A DNA stretch of 64,000 bases from Bradyrhizobium sp. AZCC 2176 (lineage in GTDB: Bacteria; Pseudomonadota; Alphaproteobacteria; Rhizobiales; Xanthobacteraceae), in contig NZ_JAZHRX010000001.1 in the NCBI RefSeq assembly GCF_036924645.1, positions 3,871,501 through 3,935,500 of the forward strand. The letters are read 5' to 3'. Position 1 is the stretch's first letter. Each line of letters opens with the position of its first letter. A model generated the notes under the pieces. It did not search any database, was not told the DNA's origin, and was given only the letters and a program-made list of their open reading frames with translations. The position numbers and the translations under genes are program-made. This document shows, piece after piece, positions 33,217 to 41,192 of the stretch.

Positions 33217-34206
33217 ATGGATAGAAGGACGACCAGCAAAGCCGGGCTTGCTTCGAGCCGCGGTACCCGTTTGCTCCGCGAAGCGGCATTCGGCACAGCG
33301 GCGCTTGCCATGGCGCTGGGGCTGGCCGCTTGGGTGACCGATTTCGACCTGGCCGCCTGGATCAATCCCGCATCCGCGAATGTCGGCAGCACATCCTCAT
33401 TCGACGAGCGCTTCGGCCCGGCCTCGGTGCGCCGTTCGCTGGCCATCAACTACCCCTGGCGTCCTGCCGCCCGCTCGGAGCGTTCGAATTTCGATGCGGA
33501 GTTCGGCCACATCGAAAGCCAGTTGGGCGGACCATTGCGTGAGGAGCAGAACGTCCAGCCCGAGCCGTCCGCCTCGACAGCCGAGGCGGCAATCCCGCTG
33601 CCGAGAGCCCGGCCGGTGCTGGCCAATCTTCAGTCGGTGAGAAGCGACCCAGCGCCGGTTTCGTCTGACAACCGCACCATGTTCGAGAAGCTCGCCGATC
33701 TGGTGCCGATGCGCTTCTCGCTGGCATCGCTGACGCCGGGGGACGGGCTGCTCGGCGAGCGCAAGGATCTGCCGGCGCTCGGCTATGACAGCCAGACGGC
33801 GGTCTACGACATTTCGGCCCGCGCCGTTTACTTGCCGAACGGCACCAAGCTCGAGGCACACTCCGGGCTCGGCGGCCTGATGGACAATCCGGCCTATGTC
33901 GACCAGCGCATGGTCGGCGCGACGCCACCGAACGTCTACGACCTCAAGCCGCGTGAAAAGCTGTTTCATGGTGTCGCGGCGCTGCGCATGACCCCCGTGG
34001 GCGAAAGCGAAATGCACGGGCGAACGGGCCTGCTGGTGCACAGCTATCTGCTCGGCCCCAACGGCGATTCCAACGGCTGCGTTTCGATCAAGGATTATGA
34101 CAGGTTCCTGGCGGCGTACCGGAACGGCGAGGTCAAGCGCCTTGTCGTGGTGCCGAGCTTGCGCGAGGGCCTCACTGCGTCGCGGCGTTCACCGTCCCCG
34201 TCATGA
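33217..34206 (+). CDS. DUF2778-domain (L,D-transpeptidase-like) exported or membrane-anchored protein
   Basis: Starting at ATG 33217 the protein has 329 residues; ATG 33127 would add 30. An N-terminal hydrophobic segment (AALAMALGLAAWVTDF) follows a basic stretch, then comes a Pro/Ser-rich linker. The DUF2778 domain lies at the C-terminus, with HSYLLGPNGDSNGCVSIKDY holding the His, Ser-x-Gly-Cys arrangement of L,D-transpeptidase-like enzymes. Related Tlde1 proteins act on peptidoglycan. A cell-wall role in the periplasm is the most reasonable guess. The stop overlaps the next gene as ATGA. Confidence 0.72.
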   Translation: MDRRTTSKAGLASSRGTRLLREAAFGTAALAMALGLAAWVTDFDLAAWINPASANVGSTSSFDERFGPASVRRSLAINYPWRPAARSERSNFDAEFGHIESQLGGPLREEQNVQPEPSASTAEAAIPLPRARPVLANLQSVRSDPAPVSSDNRTMFEKLADLVPMRFSLASLTPGDGLLGERKDLPALGYDSQTAVYDISARAVYLPNGTKLEAHSGLGGLMDNPAYVDQRMVGATPPNVYDLKPREKLFHGVAALRMTPVGESEMHGRTGLLVHSYLLGPNGDSNGCVSIKDYDRFLAAYRNGEVKRLVVVPSLREGLTASRRSPSPS

Positions 34207-34472
34207 GCGCAGTCGCAGGCGATGCCGCCGCTTCCGACACGCCGCTGCGTGCGGTTTTCAAGATCAACCTGAACGGCAAGACGGTGTCGATCGCAACGGT
34301 TGGCCAGGCCTATCGATTCATCACCAATCTCAGCGCGATCGAGTGGATCGAATTCCGCGCGCTGCACGCCGATGCCGTGAGGTCCCTGCAGGGCGCCGCT
34401 GATAATGCGATGCTGACCGTGCAGGCGACCAATGCCCTCCGTATGCTGTTCGTCCGCGCGAAGCTTCTGTGA
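34203..34472 (+). CDS. Small conserved hypothetical protein coupled to the DUF2778 gene
   Basis: The 89-residue protein contains FKINLNGKTVSIATVGQAYR, SAIEWIEFRALHADAVRSLQ and a C-terminal helix MLTVQATNALRMLFVRAKLL. It has no signal or membrane segment. Its ATG overlaps the preceding stop by 4 bp, so the two are translated together. I recall similar small proteins beside DUF2778 genes in Bradyrhizobium, but no function is known; an immunity or regulatory partner of the transpeptidase-like protein is possible. Confidence 0.65.
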   Translation: MSAVAGDAAASDTPLRAVFKINLNGKTVSIATVGQAYRFITNLSAIEWIEFRALHADAVRSLQGAADNAMLTVQATNALRMLFVRAKLL

Positions 34473-34519
34473 AGGCGCTCACAGGCGCTTGAGAAATACG
34501 TCCGAAGGAAACCTCCGCA

Positions 34520-35131
34520 ATGCCCGGAAGTCGCGCCGAGATTGAAGATGACCGCCTGATCCGCGAATTGCTGCAGAACTGGGCGATCTGGCGCGATGCC
34601 GGCGACTGGGAGCGTTTTCGCACCGTCTGGCATCCGGACGGCCGCATGATGGCGACCTGGACGCAGGGCACCGGCGACGAGTTCATCGAAATCAGCAAGC
34701 AGGCCTGGGCCAAGGGGATCAGCATCCTGCATTTCCTCGGTGGTATCTCGGTCGACCTCGCCGGACACCGCGCCATCTCGCAGACCAAGATGACGATCTC
34801 GCAGCGCGCTGAGGTCGAGGGCGTGCTGTGCGACGTGCTCTGCACCGGGCGGTTCTACGATTTCCTCGAAAAGCGCGACGGGCGCTGGGGCATCGTGCTG
34901 CGCCAGCCGATCTATGAGAAGGACCGCATGGACCCGGTCACACCAGGCGCAGCGCCTGTCCTCGACAAGGCGCTGCTCGAACAATTTCCGCCGGGCTACC
35001 GGCACCTCGCCTATTTGCAAACCCGCATCGGTTACGCTGTGAAGCGCGACATGCCCGGCCTGAAGGGGCCCGAAGTCGAGGCTTTGTACGCCCGGGGTAC
35101 GGCGTGGCTGCAGGGCAAGCCGCTTAGCTGA
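34520..35131 (+). CDS. SnoaL-like / NTF2-fold protein
   Basis: The 203-residue protein begins with the NTF2-like pattern IRELLQNWAIWRDAGDWERF followed by VWHPDGRMMATWTQG. It continues through a beta-rich half with RFYDFLEKRDGRWGIVLRQP. Such cone-shaped folds serve as hydratases, isomerases or small subunits of oxygenases. The C-terminal extension (LEQFPPGYRHLAYLQTRIGY) is seen in alphaproteobacterial members of unknown role. It converges on the MetE-like gene with a 7-bp gap. Confidence 0.7.
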   Translation: MPGSRAEIEDDRLIRELLQNWAIWRDAGDWERFRTVWHPDGRMMATWTQGTGDEFIEISKQAWAKGISILHFLGGISVDLAGHRAISQTKMTISQRAEVEGVLCDVLCTGRFYDFLEKRDGRWGIVLRQPIYEKDRMDPVTPGAAPVLDKALLEQFPPGYRHLAYLQTRIGYAVKRDMPGLKGPEVEALYARGTAWLQGKPLS

Positions 35132-35138
35132 TCTCCCT

Positions 35139-36179
35139 TTAGCTGATTTCCTTGCGCACCGTGGCGGCTGCGTCGCACATCGCCTTCAGCTTTCCGAACG
35201 CGACGTGGCGCGGCATGTATTTCATGCCGCAATCGGGGGCGACGACAAGGCGATCGGCGGCGACATGGTTTAGCCCGTTGCGAATTCGATCCGCGACGAC
35301 CTCGGCCGGCTCGATCTCGGGATTGCCGAGGTCGAGCACGCCGAGCATGATTTTCTTCGACGACAGATCCTTGAGCACGCCGAGGTCGAGTTTCGGCTGC
35401 GCCGCCTCGATCGAGATCTGCTCAGCCTTGGTATCGGCGAGCTCGGCAAGGAAGGAATAGCCGGCCGGCTTGGTCGAGCCGAGCACGACCGCGGCATAGC
35501 CGAAGCACAGATGCACCACGGTCGGCACGGTGATGCCCTCGAGCGCGCGGTTGATCGCTTTTACGGCATAGCGGCGGGCAAGGTCCGGATTGTTGCGTAC
35601 CCAGGGCTCATCTAGCTGGATCACGTCGGCGCCGGACTTTTGCAGGTCGAGCGCCTCGGCGTTGACGGCGGCAGCGAACGCCATCGCCAGTTCCTCGTCG
35701 TCCTTGTAGAATTCGTTCTTGGCCTGCTGGCTCATCGTGAACGGGCCGGGCAGGGTGATCTTGGCCGCGCGATCAGTGTTCTGGCGCAGGAATTCCATGT
35801 CGCGCAGTTCGACCGGGCCGCGGCGTTTCACCGGGCCCGTGACGCGCGGCACCGGCGTCTGGTGCCCACTTCGCGAGGTGATCATCGCCGGATTTTCGTC
35901 ATCGATGCCTTCGAGTGCGGTGGCAAACCGGTTGGAGTAGCTTTCGCGGCGGATTTCGCCATCGGTCACGATGTCGACCCCGGCGCGCTCCATGTCCCTG
36001 ATCGCAACGATGGTAGCGTCGTCCTGCGCCTCCTCGAGATGTTGGGCCGGCAACCGCCACATCGCATGCATGCGCGTGCGCGGCACCACCTTCGACAGCA
36101 TCGCGCGATCGACCAGCCATTCCGGCTGCGGATAGCTGCCGACAACGGTGGTCGGCAGCAGGTGCTTTGGCAGGTTCAT
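35139..36179 (-). CDS. MetE-like methyltransferase (C-terminal barrel of B12-independent methionine synthase)
   Basis: The 346-residue protein corresponds only to the catalytic C-terminal barrel of MetE (full MetE is about 750 residues). Family features include TTVVGSYPQPEWLVDR at the N-terminus, GADVIQLDEPWVRN, and candidate zinc ligands His/Cys in VVHLCFGY and Cys in VVAPDCGMKYMPR. Such short forms transfer methyl or alkyl groups to thiols and do not always make methionine. It lies last in a minus-strand unit behind the FAH hydrolase, separated by a palindromic repeat, so its coupling to the ABC operon is likely but not certain. Confidence 0.78.
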   Translation of the reverse strand: MNLPKHLLPTTVVGSYPQPEWLVDRAMLSKVVPRTRMHAMWRLPAQHLEEAQDDATIVAIRDMERAGVDIVTDGEIRRESYSNRFATALEGIDDENPAMITSRSGHQTPVPRVTGPVKRRGPVELRDMEFLRQNTDRAAKITLPGPFTMSQQAKNEFYKDDEELAMAFAAAVNAEALDLQKSGADVIQLDEPWVRNNPDLARRYAVKAINRALEGITVPTVVHLCFGYAAVVLGSTKPAGYSFLAELADTKAEQISIEAAQPKLDLGVLKDLSSKKIMLGVLDLGNPEIEPAEVVADRIRNGLNHVAADRLVVAPDCGMKYMPRHVAFGKLKAMCDAAATVRKEIS

Positions 36180-36211
36180 GATCGTCTCCTTGCTCTTGCT
36201 ATTTTGATTGC

Positions 36212-36268
36212 CATAGCGTTTTCGAGCGAAGTGGGTACCGGTTCGCGTGAAGAAAACGCGTCAACAGA
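36212..36268. repeat. Dispersed nested palindromic repeat
   Basis: Outer arms GCGTTTTC (36216-36223) and GAAAACGC (36252-36259) enclose inner arms GCGAA/TTCGC around a GGTACC centre. A shorter form with the same outer arms occurs at 7517-7556. Such units are frequent between genes in this bacterial group, as I recall. Confidence 0.7.
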
Positions 36269-36276
36269 AAACTGGT

Positions 36277-37146
36277 TCAGGCGGCGCGTGTCGCAGCAGC
36301 CGCAACCTCGTCCTTGACCGGATTGCGCAGCACGCCGATGCCGGACACCTCGACCTCGACCACGTCGCCATCCTTCATCCAGAGCGGCGGCGTGCGGTAG
36401 GCGCCGACGCCGCCGGTGGTGCCGGTCACGATGACGTCGCCGGGGACAAGTTCGGTGAAGGTCGAGCAGTAGGCGATCAGGGCAGGAACGTCGAACACAA
36501 GGTCGGAGATCGGCGCGGCCTGCACCTCGACGCCGTTGAGGCGGGTGGCGATGGTCTGCTTGCCGATGTCGGGGATCTCGTCCGTCGTGACCATCCACGG
36601 TCCGAATCCGCCGGTGCCGACGAAATTCTTGCCGGGCGCGAATTGCGAGGTGTGGCGCTGCCAATCGCGGATGCTGCCGTCATTGTAGCAGGCATAGCCG
36701 GCGACATGCGCCAGCGCCGTCTCGCGCGAAATGCGGCGGCCGGCCTTGCCGATGATGACGGCCATCTCGCCCTCATAGTCAAAGCGCTCCGACTCCAGCG
36801 GCCGGATCATCGGCTGGCCGCCGCCGACCTGGCTGTTGGCAAAGCGGGTGAAGATCATCGGATGCGGCGGGGTGGGATGGCCGCTTTCGGCGAGGTGCGT
36901 GGCGTAGTTGACACCGATACAGAAGATCTTGTCGGGATCTGGAATGGTCGGCAGCAGCTCGATTTCGGCGAACGCGTAGTCCGGCCGTTCGTTTTGCAGC
37001 GCGCTCAAGGCATTGAGCGCTCCGTCCGCGAGCAACATCTTCAGGGTCGGCCACTCCTTCAGCCGCTTGCCGGCGTCGATGACGCCGGCATTTGTCACCA
37101 GTCCGTAGGTTGCCGTCTGACCTGCCTTGAAACTCGCGATCTTCAT
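36277..37146 (-). CDS. Fumarylacetoacetate hydrolase (FAH) family protein
   Basis: The 289-residue protein has an N-terminal small domain and the FAH catalytic domain. The latter includes KIFCIGVNYATHLAESG, the metal-binding carboxylates in SERFDYEGEMAVIIGKAGR and the later FGPWMVTTDEIPD and PGDVIVTGTTGGVGAYR. FAH-family members hydrolyse or decarboxylate 2-oxo/1,3-diketo acids, isomerise or hydrate dienoates. The ATG overlaps the deacetylase stop (ATGA), so it is translated with the upstream ABC operon and probably processes the imported compound. Specific substrate unknown. Confidence 0.85.
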   Translation of the reverse strand: MKIASFKAGQTATYGLVTNAGVIDAGKRLKEWPTLKMLLADGALNALSALQNERPDYAFAEIELLPTIPDPDKIFCIGVNYATHLAESGHPTPPHPMIFTRFANSQVGGGQPMIRPLESERFDYEGEMAVIIGKAGRRISRETALAHVAGYACYNDGSIRDWQRHTSQFAPGKNFVGTGGFGPWMVTTDEIPDIGKQTIATRLNGVEVQAAPISDLVFDVPALIAYCSTFTELVPGDVIVTGTTGGVGAYRTPPLWMKDGDVVEVEVSGIGVLRNPVKDEVAAAATRAA

Positions 37147-37808
37147 TCTTCGGTACCTTCTTCGATCGAGGAAACATAGGGTTCGATGGATCGTACGATT
37201 TCGCCCGAACGGATCGGAACGCAATCGGGCGGAAAGTCCTGACGGAAACGTGCGCCTGCTTTCCCGGCGCGGTCGATAAAGTGTTCGAGATGGTTCATCG
37301 CGCCGCTGGGCAGGTCGTGCAGAACCATGAGGCTCCACGGCTGCGACCGGCACTGCTCCAAGGCCCGGTCGGCCCAGCCGTCGGGGTCGTCCCAGTCGCG
37401 CGGGATCGCGTTCCAGAGCACGCAGCTATGCTTGTTGCGCGTGAGATATTCGACCACGGAAGGTTTCAACAGCCGCTCGTCGAGATGGCCGCCGCCGCCG
37501 AACGGCCGGAACCAGCGATTGGCATGCGCGAGATCGCCGATCGCATCCTGCGTCCGGCCGATCTCGTGCTGTGCCGTTGCGGGATCGCGTTGCTGTCCGA
37601 GTGGCACCGTGTGCGTAAACGTGTGATTGCCGATCCAGTGGCCTTCGTCATGCGCCCGCGCCGCAAGTCGGCGGCGTTCGGGGTCGCCAAGCTTTTCGCC
37701 GATCACGAAGAAGGTCGCCTGGATGCCGCGTTCGCGCAGAACGTCGAGCACGCGCGGCGTCACGCCAGGCTCGGGACCGTTGTCGAATGTCAGCGTCAGG
37801 TCGAACAC
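37143..37808 (-). CDS. NodB-fold polysaccharide deacetylase-family protein with TFDN motif
   Basis: GTG 37808 is the likely start, with ACGGAG 5 nt upstream and 10 bp after the ABC permease stop. This gives 221 residues. Motif 1 is LTFDNGPEP, where the usual second Asp (metal ligand) is Asn10; the catalytic-base Asp9 is kept. Motif 2 GNHTFTHT supplies His62 and His66. Later motifs are WFRPFGGGG and LMVLHDLP. The Asn change may alter metal use, as in allantoinase-like or amidase members of this fold. No signal peptide is present, so a cytoplasmic small-molecule amide substrate is more likely than a polysaccharide. Confidence 0.8.
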   Translation of the reverse strand: MFDLTLTFDNGPEPGVTPRVLDVLRERGIQATFFVIGEKLGDPERRRLAARAHDEGHWIGNHTFTHTVPLGQQRDPATAQHEIGRTQDAIGDLAHANRWFRPFGGGGHLDERLLKPSVVEYLTRNKHSCVLWNAIPRDWDDPDGWADRALEQCRSQPWSLMVLHDLPSGAMNHLEHFIDRAGKAGARFRQDFPPDCVPIRSGEIVRSIEPYVSSIEEGTEE

Positions 37809-37818
37809 GCGTACTCCG

Positions 37819-38619
37819 TCAGGTCGCAGGCTGGATGGCGCCGGCGGTGATCTCGTCGGCGGCGCGCTGGCCGGCACGTGACCCCGTCTGCCAGATCGCG
37901 GCCCTGCGCTCGATCGATTTGATGACGGCGTTGAAGGCAATCGCCATCGCCAGCACCAGCAGCACGCCCGCGAACACATGCGGGCTGTCGAGAATGGTGC
38001 GGTAGCGGGAAATCAAGTAGCCGATACCGGCGGACGAAATCAGCATCTCCGACACGACAACGCCGACGATCACGAGCGCACCGCCGACGCGCAGCCCCGA
38101 CAGCACGGTCGGGATTGCCGCCGGAATGATCACGCGAACCAGCCGCTGGCCCAGCGTCGCGCCCATGCTGCGCGCGGCCAGCAGTAATTGCGGATCGATG
38201 GTCTGGATCCCGGCCGCTGTGGCAAGCATCGTCGGCAGGAAGCCATAGATCGAGGCGAAGGCGATCTTGGATTCCGAGCCGATGCCGAGCCACACCGTGA
38301 AGACAGGATAGAGAATGACCAGCGGCACCGCATAGAGGCTCGATACCATCGGCATGACCAGGATGCGCGGCCGCGGCAGGCTGCCGACGATGGCGCCCAG
38401 CAAAATGCCGCCACCACAGGCGAACGCCATCGATATTGCGACCTCGTAGAGCGTCACGGCGAGCGCGTGGCCGTATTCGCTTGCCTCGTTCCAGCCGGCC
38501 GCTAGCGTTGACGACAGCGAGGGCAGGAACAATTCCGGAATGAACCCGGCGCGCGGCAGGATCTCCCACAGCACGATGAGGCCGATCACGATCAATCTGC
38601 GAAGCGTCGCTGAAGTCAT
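37819..38619 (-). CDS. ABC transporter permease (SsuC/TauC type), second copy
   Basis: ATG 38619 gives 266 residues with about six membrane segments. The BPD_transp_1 coupling loop is LLLAARSMGATLGQRLVRVIIPAAIPTVLSG, and the N-terminal segment LIVIGLIVLWEILPRAGFIP is typical of the nitrate/sulfonate/taurine importer class. It follows the ATPase gene by 7 bp and precedes the deacetylase gene by 10 bp. With the permease at 39403 it would form a heterodimeric channel. Confidence 0.88.
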   Translation of the reverse strand: MTSATLRRLIVIGLIVLWEILPRAGFIPELFLPSLSSTLAAGWNEASEYGHALAVTLYEVAISMAFACGGGILLGAIVGSLPRPRILVMPMVSSLYAVPLVILYPVFTVWLGIGSESKIAFASIYGFLPTMLATAAGIQTIDPQLLLAARSMGATLGQRLVRVIIPAAIPTVLSGLRVGGALVIVGVVVSEMLISSAGIGYLISRYRTILDSPHVFAGVLLVLAMAIAFNAVIKSIERRAAIWQTGSRAGQRAADEITAGAIQPAT

Positions 38620-38626
38620 CTCTGCC

Positions 38627-39424
38627 TCACGCTGATTTGCGGATATGCCGCCAGATGCGGTCGCGCAGGGTGCCGAACGTGTCGCCACTCAGCATTTCAT
38701 ATGTACGCGGGCGGGGCAGCGCGACCTGCAGATGATCGACAATGCGGCCGGGGCGCGGCGACATCACGATCACCTCGTCAGCGAGATAGACCGCCTCCGT
38801 CAGGCTGTGGGTGACGAACACCACCGTCTTGCCGGTGGCCGCCCAGATCCGCAGCAGTTCGTCGCCCATGGTCATGCGGGTCTGTTCGTCCAGCGCCGCG
38901 AATGGCTCGTCCATCAACAGCACCGGCGGGTCCTGCACCAGGCCGCGCGCGATCGAGACGCGCTGCTTCATGCCGCCGGACAATTCATGCGGATGGCGCC
39001 TGCCGAAGCCGTCGAGGCCGACAAGTTTCAGTGCATCCTGCGCCCTGGTGCGACGATCGCTTTTCGTGACGCCGCGCAGCGCGAGCGGAAATTCGACGTT
39101 TTCTTCCGCCGTCAGCCAGGGAAACAGGCTGGCTTCCTGAAACACTACGCCGACGCGATTTGGATCGGGCTCGGGGATGGGTGCGCCGCTGATGGTGATG
39201 GTGCCGGAGGTCTGCTGGCGCAAGCCCGCCATCATCATCAGAAGCGTCGACTTACCGCAGCCGCTCGGGCCGACCAGCACGACGAAGCGGCCGGGCTTGA
39301 CGTCGAGCGAGACGTCGTCCAGCGCGACGACGTCCTGCGTCGTGGTCTTGAAGATCTGACCGACATTGCGGACCTCGATCGCGCCGACCGGTTTCAGCGG
39401 GGTTATGTTCGCCAATGGCTGCAT
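38627..39424 (-). CDS. ABC transporter ATP-binding protein (SsuB/TauB type)
   Basis: ATG 39424 (265 residues) is chosen for its GGTGG site; ATG 39439 would add five residues. Walker A is GPSGCGKST, the Q-loop VVFQEASLFPW, the signature LSGGMKQR, Walker B VLLMDEP and the switch His in FVTHSLTEA. It energises the importer encoded by the flanking permease genes, with which it overlaps or is closely spaced. Confidence 0.92.
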   Translation of the reverse strand: MQPLANITPLKPVGAIEVRNVGQIFKTTTQDVVALDDVSLDVKPGRFVVLVGPSGCGKSTLLMMMAGLRQQTSGTITISGAPIPEPDPNRVGVVFQEASLFPWLTAEENVEFPLALRGVTKSDRRTRAQDALKLVGLDGFGRRHPHELSGGMKQRVSIARGLVQDPPVLLMDEPFAALDEQTRMTMGDELLRIWAATGKTVVFVTHSLTEAVYLADEVIVMSPRPGRIVDHLQVALPRPRTYEMLSGDTFGTLRDRIWRHIRKSA

Positions 39425-40158
39425 CGTGTTTCCACCCATCTGACCAGTTCATTGAAGGCGATCGCGATCACGGCGATCATCACCACGCCGGCCAGCAACT
39501 GCTTCATCTGAAAATTCTCGCCCCACGTCGCGATCTGATGGCCGATGCCGTCGCGCGAGGCGTACATTTCGGCGAGGATCACGCCGGTGAGATTGAAGAT
39601 CATCGAGATCCGCAGCGCCTCCAGCAGAACGGGGAGCATGCTCGGCAGATAGACGCGAAACGCGGTCTGCATCGGTGTCGCGCCATAGGAGCGAGCGACG
39701 GTCAGATGCTCGACCTTGACAGACTCCACCGCCGTCGTGGTCGACATGATCACGATGAAGATGGTCGAGAAGAAGCCGAAGCCGACTTTCTGCGCAAAGC
39801 CGACGCCGAACACCAGGATAAACATCGGCAGGAAGATCGACTTTGGAATGCTGAACGCGAAGAACAGCAGCGGCTTTGCCACATCGGAGAAATAGCGGTT
39901 CTCCGCGATCAGGAAGCCGATCAGCGCGCCGAACGGGACGGCGAGCGCGAACGCGGTCAACACTTCGGTCGCGGTGACCGCCAGATCCTTGCGCACGCTC
40001 GCCCGCTGCAGGAGATCGCCGAGTGTTGCGAGTGTGTCGGAGGCAGAAGGGAGCAGGCGCGGGTTGACGATGCCACTGCGCGACAGAATTTCCCATATCG
40101 CAAACAGCGCCACCACAATGGCGACCCGCGCCGCCTTTACGCCTAGCCCGCTTCGCAT
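39403..40158 (-). CDS. ABC transporter permease (SsuC/TauC type), first copy
   Basis: The 251-residue membrane protein has about six hydrophobic segments and the EAA-like loop RSYGATPMQTAFRVYLPSML. It overlaps the ATPase gene by about 20 bp and follows the binding-protein gene by 9 bp. It differs clearly from the permease at 37819, so the transporter has two distinct membrane subunits, which is less common in this subfamily. Confidence 0.88.
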   Translation of the reverse strand: MRSGLGVKAARVAIVVALFAIWEILSRSGIVNPRLLPSASDTLATLGDLLQRASVRKDLAVTATEVLTAFALAVPFGALIGFLIAENRYFSDVAKPLLFFAFSIPKSIFLPMFILVFGVGFAQKVGFGFFSTIFIVIMSTTTAVESVKVEHLTVARSYGATPMQTAFRVYLPSMLPVLLEALRISMIFNLTGVILAEMYASRDGIGHQIATWGENFQMKQLLAGVVMIAVIAIAFNELVRWVETRCSHWRT

Positions 40159-40167
40159 CGTGCCAAC

Positions 40168-41139
40168 TCAGAACTTGGTCGGAACTGGCTTGAACTGCGT
40201 CGAGATGATCTCGGCGGCAGGCCCAAGGTCCTTCATGCCGCCGGCCTTGGCCATGTCGAGCGCGAGCTGAAGCTGCTCCGAGATCTTCGGGCCATCCATG
40301 CTGCCGTCGGTCTCCAGCTTTATGATCGTGTTCTCATATTCCAGCGCCGCGATCTCGGCCGGAATTTCGTAGAGTTCGGTGATCAGCTTGACGGAGGCAT
40401 CCTTGTTGGCGCGCATGAACATCAGCGCGCCGTAGAGCGCGTTCAGCGTCTTCTGCACCATCTGCGGCTTGTCCTGCGCGTATTTGTCGAGCGCGATCCA
40501 GCCGGCGGCGAGGTTCGGCGGCACTTCCTTGGAGAAGTCGAGGATGGTGCGCGCTTCGCCCGATTTGGAGATCTGGAAGCTCAGCGGCGAGTAGACCACG
40601 GCCGCATCGACATTGCCGGCGAGCAGGTTCGGCACCAGTCCGCCGCCGCCGACGGGCACGCGCGTGAATTCGATCTTCTTGTCTTGCTGGGTCCACAGCG
40701 CCAGCAGGTCGGAGCCGGAGCCCGCGGAGGTGATCGCAACCTTCTTGCCGGCCAAATCCTTGACGCCGAGCGTCGATTTCGAAAGCGTCATCAACTGCCA
40801 GCCGTAATAGCCCGTGGCGGCACTGGCGAGCACCTTGGAGTTCACGCCTTTCTTGCGTCCGGCCGAGACCAGCGAGGTGGCGTCGAGAATGACGTCGGCG
40901 GCACCCGCCGCCATCGCCTCGAACGTCTCGGCGCCGCCGCGATAGATCGTGAGCTCCGCCGCGATGCCTTCCTTCTCGAACAGCTTTTGGCGTACCGCGG
41001 TTTCCGCGATCGTGGTCGGCCAGTAGGTCTTGGTGGGAAGGCCGATGCGGACGGTGTCAGCGGCATGCGCCATGCCTGATACTCCAAGCACGGTGGCTGC
41101 GGTGATCGTTGCCAGGATGTGGCGTCGCGTGATCTTCAT
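40168..41139 (-). CDS. ABC transporter substrate-binding protein (SsuA/TauA/NMT1 fold)
   Basis: The 323-residue protein has an export signal (MKITRRHILATITAATVLGV, with a twin-Arg-like RRHIL, cleaved after AHA). It then has an NMT1-type binding fold: VRIGLPTKTYWPTTIAETAV, a ligand-binding region GVKDLAGKKVAITSAGSGSD, and NLLAGNVDAAVVYSPLSFQI. Such proteins capture sulfonates, nitrate, thiamine precursors, aromatic acids or similar compounds. The ligand cannot be told from the sequence. It is the first structural gene after the GntR regulator. Confidence 0.9.
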   Translation of the reverse strand: MKITRRHILATITAATVLGVSGMAHAADTVRIGLPTKTYWPTTIAETAVRQKLFEKEGIAAELTIYRGGAETFEAMAAGAADVILDATSLVSAGRKKGVNSKVLASAATGYYGWQLMTLSKSTLGVKDLAGKKVAITSAGSGSDLLALWTQQDKKIEFTRVPVGGGGLVPNLLAGNVDAAVVYSPLSFQISKSGEARTILDFSKEVPPNLAAGWIALDKYAQDKPQMVQKTLNALYGALMFMRANKDASVKLITELYEIPAEIAALEYENTIIKLETDGSMDGPKISEQLQLALDMAKAGGMKDLGPAAEIISTQFKPVPTKF

Positions 41140-41192
41140 TGTGACGTTTCCCTTTTGCTTTTTCTTGATTGGTTTGGTCTTCGAGCGGTCGA

